A stretch of DNA of 12,351 bases from Desulfobacterales bacterium (GCA_022361535.1 JAKSAU010000274.1:1-12351), one strand, 5' to 3'. Positions 1 through 6,800 are shown, counted from the stretch's first letter. Program-made: numbers and translations. Notes: generated from the sequence alone by a model not told the origin.

Positions 1-1160
1 ATGGTTATTTGAACATTGGGATCATCAATTACATTTTTTGCATGAGTTACAACATCGGAAACCGTATCACCGGGCAAAATCCGAAAATTAACCAGGGCAT
101 GTGCTTTTGACGGTAGTACATTTTCTTTAACACCACCGGTCATAATCGTAGGTGCTGTGGTTGTTCGGATCATTGCATTGGTGGTATTTTTTTTAGATAA
201 TTGTCCTATAATCAGCCCTTTAAACAACCATTGATTGGCGAACAGCGCTTTTTGCACAAAAGGCAGATCAGGTCCAATTGTATCAAACAGAAGTCCAACA
301 GCACCAGACAAGGAGGCTGGCATCTGGTTTTGTTCCAACTGGCTGACTGCCTTGCTTAGAATTCCTAAACTCGTCTGATTGGGAGGCATCGAAGAATGTC
401 CCCCCTTGGTTTCCACTGATATTTTTAAAGTTACATAGCCCTTCTCAGCTAAACCAATTACAGCAAGTTGTTTTTTGGCGGGTGAAAGCGCTTCATTCAG
501 TATTGCCATTCCTTCATCTAAAGTAAACGCCAACCTGATTCCTCTGGCTTTAAAAAGCGCAGCAATTCTTGCAGCGCCCTCTGATCCACCGATCTCTTCA
601 TCATGACCAAATGCAAAATAGATGGTTCGTTTAGGTCGAAAGCCTGTTTGAATTAGACTCTCAGTGGCTTCCATCAATCCCATCAACGTCGATTTCATGT
701 CAAGAGCCCCCCTTCCCCAAACAAAACCATCCGCGATTTGACCGCTGAATGCATCATACTTCCAGTCTTTTTGGGTTCCAGGTTCCACTGGGACAACATC
801 TATATGCGCAAGAAACATTACAGGCTTTAGGGACTCGTCAGAACCAGCCCACTTATACAAGAGCGAATAGCCGTTGACGACTTCACGTTCTAGTTTTTGA
901 TGCATTAAAGGATAGGTCTGTTCCAGGAAAGCATTGAATTTTAAAAAGGGCTCAGGGTTAAACTTAGAAGAATCCTGAGTAGAGAGCGTGCGATGTTGAA
1001 TCGCTTGTGAGAGGTTGCCAACAACGACGTCCTGTTCGACTTTAACTGGGGTAACAGCTGGAACCTTGTCTTGGTTTGAAGTAAATAAAAATGTATTGAT
1101 GAGAACGATAATAATCAAAACCACAGGTATGCATAGAATGAATAAGATCAGTTTTTTCAT
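1..1160 (-). CDS. M20-family metallopeptidase, membrane-anchored, PM20D1/CPS1-like (C-terminus cut by window edge)
   Basis: Reading the minus strand from ATG at 1160 gives 386 codons without a stop, running off the left edge. The N-terminus is a short charged stretch (MKK) and a hydrophobic segment at about residues 4-26, a signal anchor or uncleaved signal peptide, so the catalytic part should face the periplasm. M20 zinc-site motifs are in order: AHIDVVP (H119, D121), GRGALDMK (D154, bridging), GHDEEIGG (E188 catalytic base, E189 ligand), TLDEG (D215) and GGHSSMPP (H255) in the lid domain. The last zinc ligand, a C-terminal His, lies beyond the edge. The long insert and motif spacing resemble the PM20D1/yeast carboxypeptidase S branch, which cleaves or forms N-acyl amino acids or peptides; the substrate is unknown. 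GGGG precedes the start by 4 nt. Family assignment is firm; sub-branch is likely. Confidence 0.9.
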   Translation of the reverse strand, partial: MKKLILFILCIPVVLIIIVLINTFLFTSNQDKVPAVTPVKVEQDVVVGNLSQAIQHRTLSTQDSSKFNPEPFLKFNAFLEQTYPLMHQKLEREVVNGYSLLYKWAGSDESLKPVMFLAHIDVVPVEPGTQKDWKYDAFSGQIADGFVWGRGALDMKSTLMGLMEATESLIQTGFRPKRTIYFAFGHDEEIGGSEGAARIAALFKARGIRLAFTLDEGMAILNEALSPAKKQLAVIGLAEKGYVTLKISVETKGGHSSMPPNQTSLGILSKAVSQLEQNQMPASLSGAVGLLFDTIGPDLPFVQKALFANQWLFKGLIIGQLSKKNTTNAMIRTTTAPTIMTGGVKENVLPSKAHALVNFRILPGDTVSDVVTHAKNVIDDPNVQIT

Positions 1161-1208
1161 AGAGCCCCATTAGAGAAAAAAGTAAAAAGAAAAATGGCTT
1201 GATTAGTT

Positions 1209-1235
1209 ATTAGAATTTCTTGATATCAATGTCAA
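1209..1235 (-). promoter_or_regulatory. possible sigma-70 promoter for the M20 peptidase
   Basis: On the minus strand a perfect -35 TTGACA (1230-1235) is followed 15 nt later by TCTAAT (1209-1214, 5 of 6 to the -10 consensus). The spacer is short. With a 17-nt spacer the -10 would be the poorer TAATAA. It lies about 50-75 bp upstream of the start at 1160, so position fits. Tentative. Confidence 0.35.
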
Positions 1236-1284
1236 CAGACTCTAATGCGCGATATCACGATGTTTTGAATGATGTAGGATTGCC

Positions 1285-1689
1285 CTAAAACCAAATCCTG
1301 TGCCGGATAGTCTTAGGTGCATGGGAATAAAAAGATGCCAGGGCAAAGGCAAATAATACTGCAGGCACTAAGGGAATCCAGCCATGCAGAGCCATGCCGA
1401 TGATACCTGTTTTTACAAGGGTTACGACACCAGCCGCTTCCCTAAGTAACTGCCGGTGCCGTAGTGCCTCGGTTAGCATCAGCAAGCATCCGGAAGTCCC
1501 TGCCAAGACCAGGTAGGGCCAGGGCAGATCCGCCCCGAGCAGAAAAGCGCCCAGGCAGACAGCAGCTCCGATTTGATGAGCGGCCCGGACAATGATGGAA
1601 AGCATCATGATCCAATAGGGACGGTCCGTTGTCCGCCCTATACGGATATTTTTAATTTTACTGTTATTATTTTTTTGGTCGGCAACCAT
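1285..1689 (-). CDS. small four-helix inner-membrane protein of unknown function
   Basis: The protein is 134 residues from the ATG at 1689, which has AAGGA a few bases upstream. The frame also extends to a TTG at 1716, but that codon lacks a ribosome site. After a polar, positively charged N-terminal tail (Lys/Asn/Arg rich) there are four hydrophobic segments. Counted from this ATG they lie at about residues 26-52, 55-75, 84-103 and 104-120. The C-terminus is basic (SHAPKTIRHR). Basic residues at both ends suggest that both termini are cytoplasmic under the positive-inside rule. A conserved-looking His sits in the first helix (RAAHQIG) and another near the end. I do not recognise the family. 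Neighbours on the same strand are greB upstream and the M20 peptidase downstream, but gaps over 100 nt give no evidence of an operon. Confidence 0.65.
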   Translation of the reverse strand: MVADQKNNNSKIKNIRIGRTTDRPYWIMMLSIIVRAAHQIGAAVCLGAFLLGADLPWPYLVLAGTSGCLLMLTEALRHRQLLREAAGVVTLVKTGIIGMALHGWIPLVPAVLFAFALASFYSHAPKTIRHRIWF

Positions 1690-1832
1690 ACCATCCTTAA
1701 ATATACTAATAGTCAAAACAGGTCCACTGATTGCTTATTAAAAACTAAATTTTGTGCTTTTCGAGGTGGTTGAAACTGGTACAGAATGAAAACCGGAGTA
1801 AGTGTGGGGGATAGTAGGTAAATTAATGATGA

Positions 1833-2336
1833 TCATTCTTTAATATAACGGATTTCAGATATATAAAAAACTTTCATTCCTTTTGGCGAAGAAACCTCGA
1901 TTTTATCTTCCACCCGTTTTCCTAACATTGCCTTACCTAAAGGCGAATCCATACTAAGTTTTCCTTCAGTTAGATTGAATTCATCAGGTCCAACGATACG
2001 ATATTCCACCTCTTCACCTTCTTCATCCTCCAGGGTGACAAAAGCACCGAAAAAAACCTTATCCTGATCATCAGGAATATGATTGACAACAGTAATCCCA
2101 TCGAGACGGTTGGTTAAAAATCGAACCCTGCTATCAATTTCCCGCAAGCGTTTCTTGCCATAAATGTATTCCGCATTCTCGCTGCGATCACCCTGTGCCG
2201 CCGCTGCTGCAACCCGCTTGGTCACATCTGGCCGCTCAACGCGCCACAAGAACTGAAGTTCTTCAGTTAATTTTTGTGCACCTTCAGGGGTAATATACTT
2301 GGAACCTTTTTTCTGATGAGGACGCCATCTGCCCAT
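1833..2336 (-). CDS. greB: transcription elongation factor GreB
   Basis: GreB rescues backtracked RNA polymerase by placing a coiled-coil through the secondary channel and stimulating cleavage of the extruded RNA 3' end. The 167-residue length fits the family. The N-terminal coiled-coil spans roughly residues 15-85. Its tip carries GDRSENAEY, supplying the acidic pair (D50, E53) that coordinates the catalytic Mg2+ in Gre factors. The following KKRLREIDSRVRFL is close to the GreB rather than the GreA signature. The C-terminal FKBP-like globular domain (about 90-167) has VFFGAFV, EYRIVGPDE and SMDSPLGKAMLGK. The start ATG at 2336 has GAG 8 nt upstream. It appears to be a stand-alone housekeeping gene with no close partner. 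Confidence 0.95.
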   Translation of the reverse strand: MGRWRPHQKKGSKYITPEGAQKLTEELQFLWRVERPDVTKRVAAAAAQGDRSENAEYIYGKKRLREIDSRVRFLTNRLDGITVVNHIPDDQDKVFFGAFVTLEDEEGEEVEYRIVGPDEFNLTEGKLSMDSPLGKAMLGKRVEDKIEVSSPKGMKVFYISEIRYIKE

Positions 2337-2597
2337 ATTAAATTCTCAATATTTTAAGGACTATTTTTATGCGGGATCACTTTTTGAGGGAATGAACTGG
2401 TCAAGAACAAATAAACCTGTTTCCTCAAGTAAGTATCCCGGTGTCCTATATCATGTGAAAAGGAAGGATTCCCTCCCCAATTATTCTTTTTTATAAATAC
2501 CGGCTGATTTTCATACCAGCCTTCCTGAGCCATGTAAAGGGATTTAAAAAAGGTCAAAAGCAGGTAAGCCCGTTACTCTTTTTGATTTTCTATGGTT
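2337..2597. other. intergenic region, no convincing gene
   Basis: This is the upstream region of greB. A 67-codon open frame (2354-2557, minus) ends 17 nt before greB, but it starts only with TTG at 2557 or ATG at 2533, both without a ribosome-binding site. Its product (rich in Asn, Lys, Phe and Pro) matches nothing I recognise. A weak 5-bp hairpin with a loop of gcccg (about 2562-2577) is followed by TCTTTTT, but it is too short to call a terminator. Confidence 0.3.
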
Positions 2598-2822
2598 TTA
2601 GGTGGTTAATACCATCACTGTACTCTGAATGGGTTTGCCGAGAAACAGGAACTCATCGCGATTATTATTCCCAGAAACCGGCTTGTGATCACCCTGGCAT
2701 TTCAGGAAAAACACATTGATCATTCGGGAGTCATGAGGGTAGTCTTCACCTAAACTCCCCTTAATTTGACCTCTCAAATTTAATTTTATCGGGTCACCAA
2801 TAACAAAAGAATCTAACGCCAA
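2598..2822 (-). pseudogene. 74-codon open frame inside a repeat; probably a gene remnant
   Basis: The frame begins at a TTG codon without a ribosome-binding site, and an in-frame TGA lies just upstream. The product (ALDSFVIGD, GSLGEDYPHDSRMINVFF) looks protein-like but I do not recognise it. The corresponding frame in the second repeat copy (4068-4215) starts similarly (AIDSSVIDD) but is broken by a TGA and a frameshift. Two degraded copies of one coding segment are therefore more likely than an expressed gene. A real small protein with an unusual start cannot be excluded. Confidence 0.3.
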
Positions 2823-2827
2823 TTTTA
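2610..2827 (+). repeat. imperfect direct repeat, copy A
   Basis: Copy A is the more complete member of a diverged pair. Its right part matches copy B strongly: GTAGTCTTCACCT (2739 on) is shared exactly, and GGTCA-CAATAACA-AAGAATCTA (2792 on) is shared with a few substitutions. The left part (around CCATCACT and the CCC.GAAAC segment near 2670) matches more weakly, and copy B has lost roughly 50 bp in the middle. Both copies have the same orientation and flank the gene at 2921-3874. Confidence 0.55.
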
Positions 2828-2855
2828 AAGGGTGGGTGGATCATTTTAAGTAGAC

Positions 2856-2897
2856 ATAGTGACCACTATTTACACATTGCCGATATTTTATTATCTT
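2856..2897 (+). promoter_or_regulatory. possible promoter and operator for the 317-residue orphan gene
   Basis: ATAGTG-ac-CACTAT (2856-2869) is a perfect 6-bp-arm inverted repeat. It abuts a -35-like TTTACA (2869-2874, 5 of 6). TATCTT (2892-2897, 4 of 6) follows after a 17-nt spacer. Transcription would begin near 2904, giving a short leader to the ATG at 2921. An inverted repeat at the -35 would suit a repressor or activator site. Both elements are short enough to arise by chance. Confidence 0.35.
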
Positions 2898-2920
2898 CTT
2901 CCAAATGAACCTGAGCTCAA

Positions 2921-3874
2921 ATGAAAACCGAGAATTTGGAAAATCATGATATGACCAATTTAACTTTTAAAGTAAAAAAATGGATTGATGATAATAAGGA
3001 TCCACGTAGTGCACACTGGCAAGCAGGCCTTGAATCAATTTTAGACCTTATTGTACCTAACATACCAAAGGGACAACTGGCCCCCATAGAGCAGATGGAT
3101 AATAGTTCCATTCATTTATTTGATCTGGCAATGGAAAAAGTAGATCTCTGCCCTTCCATTTATGCTGTTTTTCTACCGCAGGCCATTGCCAATACAATTA
3201 TTCCACCGGAGTCTGCAGAAGAACTCGTTCGGATTGATAAAGATAAAAATTCATGCAAGATCCTCATTCTCCGTAAAGAAGGTGAGAACAGGATTATCTC
3301 AGCTGAAATCAGTGAACAGGCAAATATGCCCGGTATTGATATTTTCCAAGAAGGCGCATTCATAGGAAGGTATGATTATGAGAATACAGAAGATTGCCTT
3401 GACGGACTGAATAAAGCTGTTAAAGCCCATGCTTGGAAAAAAGAAACCTGGCAGAAAGAGGAGATCCTTACATATACGTTGAACTGGTTTAAGCGAGTCC
3501 AATATCTTAATTCTGATAAGGTCAGTGTTGACAAGGCCTTTTCATTTTTCCATAGCCCCACCTTGATCAGGAGCAACCGAGTGGATGGAATATTCCAACT
3601 CATTTTTAACTCAATCAGTCAAGAATATGAAAAGCTCGATTTTTTGGAAGATAATACGATTCTGACTCAAAAAATCAAATCACGTGATTCAGATTTTTGC
3701 AGAAAACTTGCACAGAATCAAATACTTGAGCTGCTGAATCTTATTAAAAGCCAAAAACTAATGGATTTCACTGAGTTTAGTAATGCTGAGAATGCAGATT
3801 TTCAAAAGGAATTTGCAAGAACCGAAGAAAAGCTTCGGGATCGACTGATGCACCTTAAAATCGGCAAAGCATAG
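2921..3874 (+). CDS. hypothetical soluble protein, 317 residues, orphan
   Basis: This is the only long plus-strand gene with protein-like composition. It has no signal peptide and no membrane segment, so a cytoplasmic location is expected. I do not recognise the family. Residues 1-60 contain a Trp-rich helix region (VKKWIDD, SAHWQAGLESILDLIVP). Residues 75-165 look alpha/beta, with alternating strands (CKILILRK, RIISAEIS). Residues 170-317 look mostly helical and end in a charged, coiled-coil-like tail (FARTEEKLRDRLMHLKIGKA). Cysteines are few and not arranged as a metal site. ATG 2921 is preceded by a weak GAG; ATG 2951 is an alternative start. The gene sits on the opposite strand to all confident neighbours and between two repeat copies, which suggests insertion or a past duplication. 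No operon partner. Confidence 0.75.
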   Translation: MKTENLENHDMTNLTFKVKKWIDDNKDPRSAHWQAGLESILDLIVPNIPKGQLAPIEQMDNSSIHLFDLAMEKVDLCPSIYAVFLPQAIANTIIPPESAEELVRIDKDKNSCKILILRKEGENRIISAEISEQANMPGIDIFQEGAFIGRYDYENTEDCLDGLNKAVKAHAWKKETWQKEEILTYTLNWFKRVQYLNSDKVSVDKAFSFFHSPTLIRSNRVDGIFQLIFNSISQEYEKLDFLEDNTILTQKIKSRDSDFCRKLAQNQILELLNLIKSQKLMDFTEFSNAENADFQKEFARTEEKLRDRLMHLKIGKA

Positions 3875-4308
3875 ATGTAATTGGTCCTGCTTTTCTTTAA
3901 GTTCAACTAAACCACAAGATATGGAGTTAGAGTTGTAGCACAGATTCTGATCTTTTATAGCATTTGCACTCCTTGGCTTTACTCAGTATAGGTAGAAGAA
4001 TATCATTTGAATATATGAAAACTGTGACAATCCAGGATAACGCAAGCATGCTTGAGTTTTAACCCGGCTCCATCACTAGCAGGGACAGTCTGTGGCCTTT
4101 GTTATACCTGGAAACAGACCTTTTCCTGAAGGTAGTCTTCACCTCAACCCCTCAGGTAGGTCGACCAGATCTTCGACTCCGGTCATCAATAACAGAAGAA
4201 TCTATCGCTATTTTGACCGAAGGCTTGGGTCAGCAAAGATAGCCAAAGTACTCGTCGTATGATTACTCATTTTGAAAAATATCTTACTGCCACCAAATGA
4301 CACATTGA
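3875..4308. other. 434-base intergenic region carrying repeat copy B, no gene
   Basis: No open frame with a credible start was found on either strand. It holds repeat copy B (4068-4215), a 12-bp perfect palindrome CAAGCATGCTTG (4043-4054) and another, CATTGATCAATG (4303-4314), which overlaps the stop codon of the acetyltransferase gene. Neither palindrome has a loop or a T tract, so neither is a recognisable intrinsic terminator. Confidence 0.6.
4068..4215 (+). repeat. imperfect direct repeat, copy B (deleted form)
   Basis: Aligned to copy A, the segments at 4132-4150 and 4181-4214 are about 85-90% identical by eye. The left part (CCATCACT near 4070; TTGTTATACCTGGAAACAG near 4100) is more diverged. 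A central block of roughly 50 bp present in copy A is missing. The minus-strand frame that is open in copy A is interrupted here. Confidence 0.55.
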
Positions 4309-4716
4309 TCAATGATCATCACCGTCATAAATCCACATAGGTTCTGTTTTCCCAGCACGTTTGAATCCAAGGGTTTCATAAAATTTTATTGCGTTACCAT
4401 CTGCTACCAGCATTTGCTGGTGAAATGATTCATATCGTTTCTGTAAAAATTCCATCATAGCCTTTCCTACCCCTTGCCCGTGATAATCGGGATGAACAAG
4501 CATATGAGGATAATATACGACCAAGAATCCATCAGAGATTGCATTACCGATACCTATAAGGTGTCCTGATATCCTTGCAGTAACCAATGAATCAGAATTG
4601 TTTAGTGCAAGTATTAATTTCTCAGGCTTTTCCGCTGAAGACCAGCCATTAGCCCGGTAAAGAGCGATTACCTCGTCAGTTCCAATTTTGTCTTCCAGAC
4701 TTAGTTCTAATTCCAT
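4309..4716 (-). CDS. GNAT-family N-acetyltransferase
   Basis: GNAT enzymes transfer an acetyl group from acetyl-CoA to a primary amine. The protein is 135 residues from ATG 4716; the frame can extend to a TTG at 4728, but the AGG upstream would then be only 2 nt from the start, so the ATG is preferred. Core motif A is clear: a beta strand and MLVHPDYHGQGVGKAMM (about 72-88), where HGQGVG is the pyrophosphate-binding Q/R-x-x-G-x-G/A loop. Motif B follows as NAIKFYETLGFKRAG (about 108-122), with the Tyr that commonly acts as general acid. The N-terminal segment YRANGWS is typical of small bacterial aralkylamine-acetyltransferase-like members. The substrate is not predictable. It starts 15 nt after the QueG-like gene, so co-transcription is likely. 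Confidence 0.88.
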   Translation of the reverse strand: MELELSLEDKIGTDEVIALYRANGWSSAEKPEKLILALNNSDSLVTARISGHLIGIGNAISDGFLVVYYPHMLVHPDYHGQGVGKAMMEFLQKRYESFHQQMLVADGNAIKFYETLGFKRAGKTEPMWIYDGDDH

Positions 4717-4731
4717 ATTGTTATGCAATAC

Positions 4732-5634
4732 CTAATTTTCGGCTTTCTTCAATGCTATTGAAACATTCCGATGAAACAAATCAAAAGAAATATCAGTGTT
4801 AAGTTTACCGAAGATTTCATCATACTCTTTCCCTGATAATTTGCCTAGAGTCGGTAAATAGAAAGAATCTTCCCATGCATCAATTTTCTTCTGAAAATGA
4901 TCAGCCATCTCTGTCACTAATGGTGATTTTAAATGTTTTCGGTTCCAAGGGCATGCCTCCTGGCATATCTCACAATCACCCACCCTGTTCTCCATTGCTT
5001 CTTGGGCTTTTTCGGATAGCCCGTCAACCTGTAGTTGATAAGACAAACACTGCTCCATGTTTAAAACATAAGGTTGGTCAAGAGCCCCCATTGGGCATGC
5101 AGATTGACATTCATTGCATTTTTTGCATCTGTTGGGTTCTTCACAGGTATTGTGTTCTAAATCAGCATCGGTAATAATCCCCCCAAGAGCTAAAAAGGTT
5201 CCAAATTTCTTTGATATAAGCAAGGAATGTTTGCCCTGCCATCCTAAACCAGCCCTTATTGCTGCAAGCTTCAAAGGGAGAATGGAGCCAGTCTCTATAG
5301 AACCATCACAAATTATGGCTTGATACCCTTTAGATTTCAAAAATTCTGAAATTGGCTTAAGCGGTTTCACCACATCAAGAAAAAACTCCGACAGATAAAG
5401 CCTGCTTGTCCTGCCATACCATGGGTTATTCCATTCAGGCATAGTTACACCGCCTATATAGATGCCAGCCACAATTATGGATTTTGCACTTGGTAAGGTT
5501 CGGCTCGGATCTCGTCTGCGATCCTGGCTCAATAAATAATCAGTGAATTCGGATGCCATTGTAAATCCTATAGCATCAATCCCCAATGATTCAGCAAGAC
5601 TTTTAATCTCTTCATTGAGTAAATTACTTTTCAT
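4732..5634 (-). CDS. QueG-like double [4Fe-4S] cluster protein, short form (epoxyqueuosine reductase paralogue)
   Basis: QueG is a cobalamin- and double [4Fe-4S]-dependent enzyme that reduces epoxyqueuosine in tRNA, related to reductive dehalogenases. This 300-residue protein has the family order: RRRDPSRTLPSAKSIIV (40-55), RAGLGWQGKHSLLI (127-140), a first cluster motif CKKCNECQSACP (C170, C173, C176, C180), C196, and a second motif CEICQEACPWNR (C221, C224, C228). Eight cysteines for two clusters are present, plus extra C164. It ends without the C-terminal HEAT-like repeats of long QueG proteins. In QueG the region before AGLGW reads VDSAP-like and its Asp is the proposed proton donor; here the aligned stretch is IETGS, so that Asp appears replaced by Thr or Glu. 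A paralogue with another substrate is therefore plausible. ATG 5634 has no clear ribosome site. Confidence 0.85.
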   Translation of the reverse strand: MKSNLLNEEIKSLAESLGIDAIGFTMASEFTDYLLSQDRRRDPSRTLPSAKSIIVAGIYIGGVTMPEWNNPWYGRTSRLYLSEFFLDVVKPLKPISEFLKSKGYQAIICDGSIETGSILPLKLAAIRAGLGWQGKHSLLISKKFGTFLALGGIITDADLEHNTCEEPNRCKKCNECQSACPMGALDQPYVLNMEQCLSYQLQVDGLSEKAQEAMENRVGDCEICQEACPWNRKHLKSPLVTEMADHFQKKIDAWEDSFYLPTLGKLSGKEYDEIFGKLNTDISFDLFHRNVSIALKKAEN

Positions 5635-5960
5635 ATTTTTGCGTTATACCAAATAATAAAAAAAACGTATTAATAGACCACTGGTTAAACTAAAAGTACG
5701 AATAGCATTCTATACCATTGAAAAGCAATAATCGCTTGAAAAATCAAGTAAATTGAAACCCCACAATCATGTGTATCTTTCACCAAGAAGCAGGCTAATT
5801 TCATACGCAGGACTGGCAGATCTAAGGAACGCCCTTCAAATAGAATGAAAAACCGAGCCTGAATAGACATAATGTGGAGTATGAAATTACTTGTTACAAT
5901 AAAAAGAATGCCTTCCTATACATAAGATTAAGTATTCTTCAAAAACTCAATAATCTTAGG
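5635..5960. other. 326-base AT-rich intergenic region
   Basis: No credible gene was found. A 61-codon minus-strand frame (5685-5870) lacks a ribosome-binding site and looks accidental. An extended -10-like TGGTATAAC lies just before the QueG-like start (about 5641-5649, minus), which would give an almost leaderless transcript, but I see no matching -35. An inverted pair AAGATTA/TAATCTT with a loop of about 20 nt lies just after the DUF169 gene and is weak as a terminator. Confidence 0.4.
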
Positions 5961-6536
5961 TCAAAAGCTTGTCGGGTTTTCAAAATTTTTGTCAAGAAAG
6001 CTCCCTTCAATATTATTCACCATTTCGACAAATCGATTGGCAGGGGCTGGAAACATGATCATGTCATCCGGGATAAAACGTCGGATCAGAACATCTATCA
6101 ACCCGACAATACACTTCGGCCGATTTTTGAACTTCTGGTCATAGGGAGTGGAGAACGCCGATTGACATCCGGATGCGTCGGGTATCAGCGTACCGCTGTC
6201 TTCCCGGTCGTAATTTGACAGGTCAGTCAAATTTGCAAGACCCGTAATATTTGGAAACAGATTGATGACTTCGATTTCCCTGTTTTCATCTATCTTTTCA
6301 AAATACACGAATTTTTCTGGCGGGGTATGAATCTCAGCCTCATAATCTCGATAATACGCTTGCGCAAGGGCACGCGACTTTTTAAAACGTTCGGTTCCAG
6401 CGATAAATTCTCCTTCATCGTCCAGCGGCGGTGTGAAACCACCAAACTCCTGTATTCCAGGGCAGGCTTTTCCACAATCAGATAAGAACTGAATTCGCTC
6501 TCCTTTTTTCATTACAATTGCCAAATACATGAACAT
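5961..6536 (-). CDS. DUF169 (COG2043) family protein, downstream part of a probably frameshifted gene
   Basis: The 191-codon frame carries DUF169 hallmarks: a Cys-containing stretch before FGGFTPPL (residues 21-38), then IPDASGCQSAFSTPY (118-132) and a PxDMxMFPxPxxRF block (156-169). The function of DUF169 is not established; it is common in anaerobic bacteria and archaea. No signal peptide or membrane segment is visible. Family members are usually about 230-260 residues, so the N-terminus is short. The ATG at 6536 has no ribosome-binding site. The same frame is open for a further 40-odd codons upstream (through KKDQWVC), but without a start. The missing N-terminus lies in another frame (see 6556-6675). 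A single-base deletion in an A run would give one 237-residue protein. It is a separate transcription unit, isolated from the operon to its right by a terminator. Confidence 0.8.
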   Translation of the reverse strand: MFMYLAIVMKKGERIQFLSDCGKACPGIQEFGGFTPPLDDEGEFIAGTERFKKSRALAQAYYRDYEAEIHTPPEKFVYFEKIDENREIEVINLFPNITGLANLTDLSNYDREDSGTLIPDASGCQSAFSTPYDQKFKNRPKCIVGLIDVLIRRFIPDDMIMFPAPANRFVEMVNNIEGSFLDKNFENPTSF

Positions 6537-6555
6537 ACAAACCCATTGATCCTTT

Positions 6556-6675
6556 TTATATATGAACGAATTTTCTATTTTTTTGCCCAGAAAAATACCA
6601 GCCTGTTGCAGGATATATAAACGATACGGTTTCTGACAGCTTATGAAGACTTTCTTTGACTATTTTTCCATTCAT
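6556..6675 (-). pseudogene. N-terminal fragment of the DUF169 gene in a shifted frame
   Basis: From ATG 6675 (an in-frame ATG also at 6693) a 39-residue frame reads MNGKIVKESLHKLSE and then IYPATGWYFSG, and stops at TAA 6556-6558. A GAGG lies 12 nt upstream of ATG 6675. The frame crosses seven consecutive A (6578-6584). Dropping one A joins it to the downstream DUF169 frame and restores a family-length protein. This could be a real mutation, a sequencing or assembly error in the homopolymer, or a site of transcriptional slippage. The hypothesis rests on length and position, since the N-terminus of DUF169 is poorly conserved. Confidence 0.55.
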
Positions 6676-6767
6676 TAATCGCTCATCCCTCATGGATTAA
6701 CTGAGCATAAATTTTCTGAACCTTTTGGACGGATAGTTTTGCTGAAATCTATGCAATATTAGATTGT

Positions 6768-6796
6768 AGAATAGATCCTTATAATAACATTGTGAA
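6768..6796 (-). promoter_or_regulatory. possible sigma-70 promoter for the DUF169 gene
   Basis: Minus strand: TTCACA (6791-6796, 5 of 6) and TATTCT (6768-6773, 4 of 6) are separated by 17 nt. The site sits immediately downstream of the terminator that ends the neighbouring operon, where a new promoter is needed. The leader to ATG 6675 would be about 85 nt. The match is moderate in AT-rich sequence. Confidence 0.35.
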
Positions 6797-6800
6797 ATTT

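Noticed and set aside
2354..2557. 67-codon minus-strand frame just upstream of greB
   Set aside because: Its starts (TTG 2557, ATG 2533) lack a ribosome site and the product is unrecognised. It was kept only as a note in the intergenic entry.
2337..2920. Search for a tRNA, riboswitch or CRISPR-type repeat in the long gap
   Set aside because: No cloverleaf, conserved riboswitch core or regularly spaced repeats were seen; the only structure is the diverged repeat copy A.
4043..4054. Palindrome CAAGCATGCTTG considered as a terminator
   Set aside because: It has no loop and too few T downstream for an intrinsic terminator, and it is isolated from any gene end by about 170 bp.
4875..5323. Two overlapping plus-strand frames
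   Set aside because: Antisense to the QueG-like gene; the cysteines in them mirror the cluster motifs on the other strand.
5685..5870. 61-codon minus-strand frame with hydrophobic C-terminus
   Set aside because: No ribosome-binding site, no motif, and it lies in AT-rich intergenic DNA where such frames arise by chance.
5874..6218. 114-codon plus-strand frame
   Set aside because: Antisense to the DUF169 gene, with no ribosome site.
6578..6584. Programmed -1 ribosomal frameshift at the seven-A run in the DUF169 gene
   Set aside because: Joining the two frames requires +1 or -2; a -1 slip on A-AAA-AAA leads into a third frame that does not encode the DUF169 domain.
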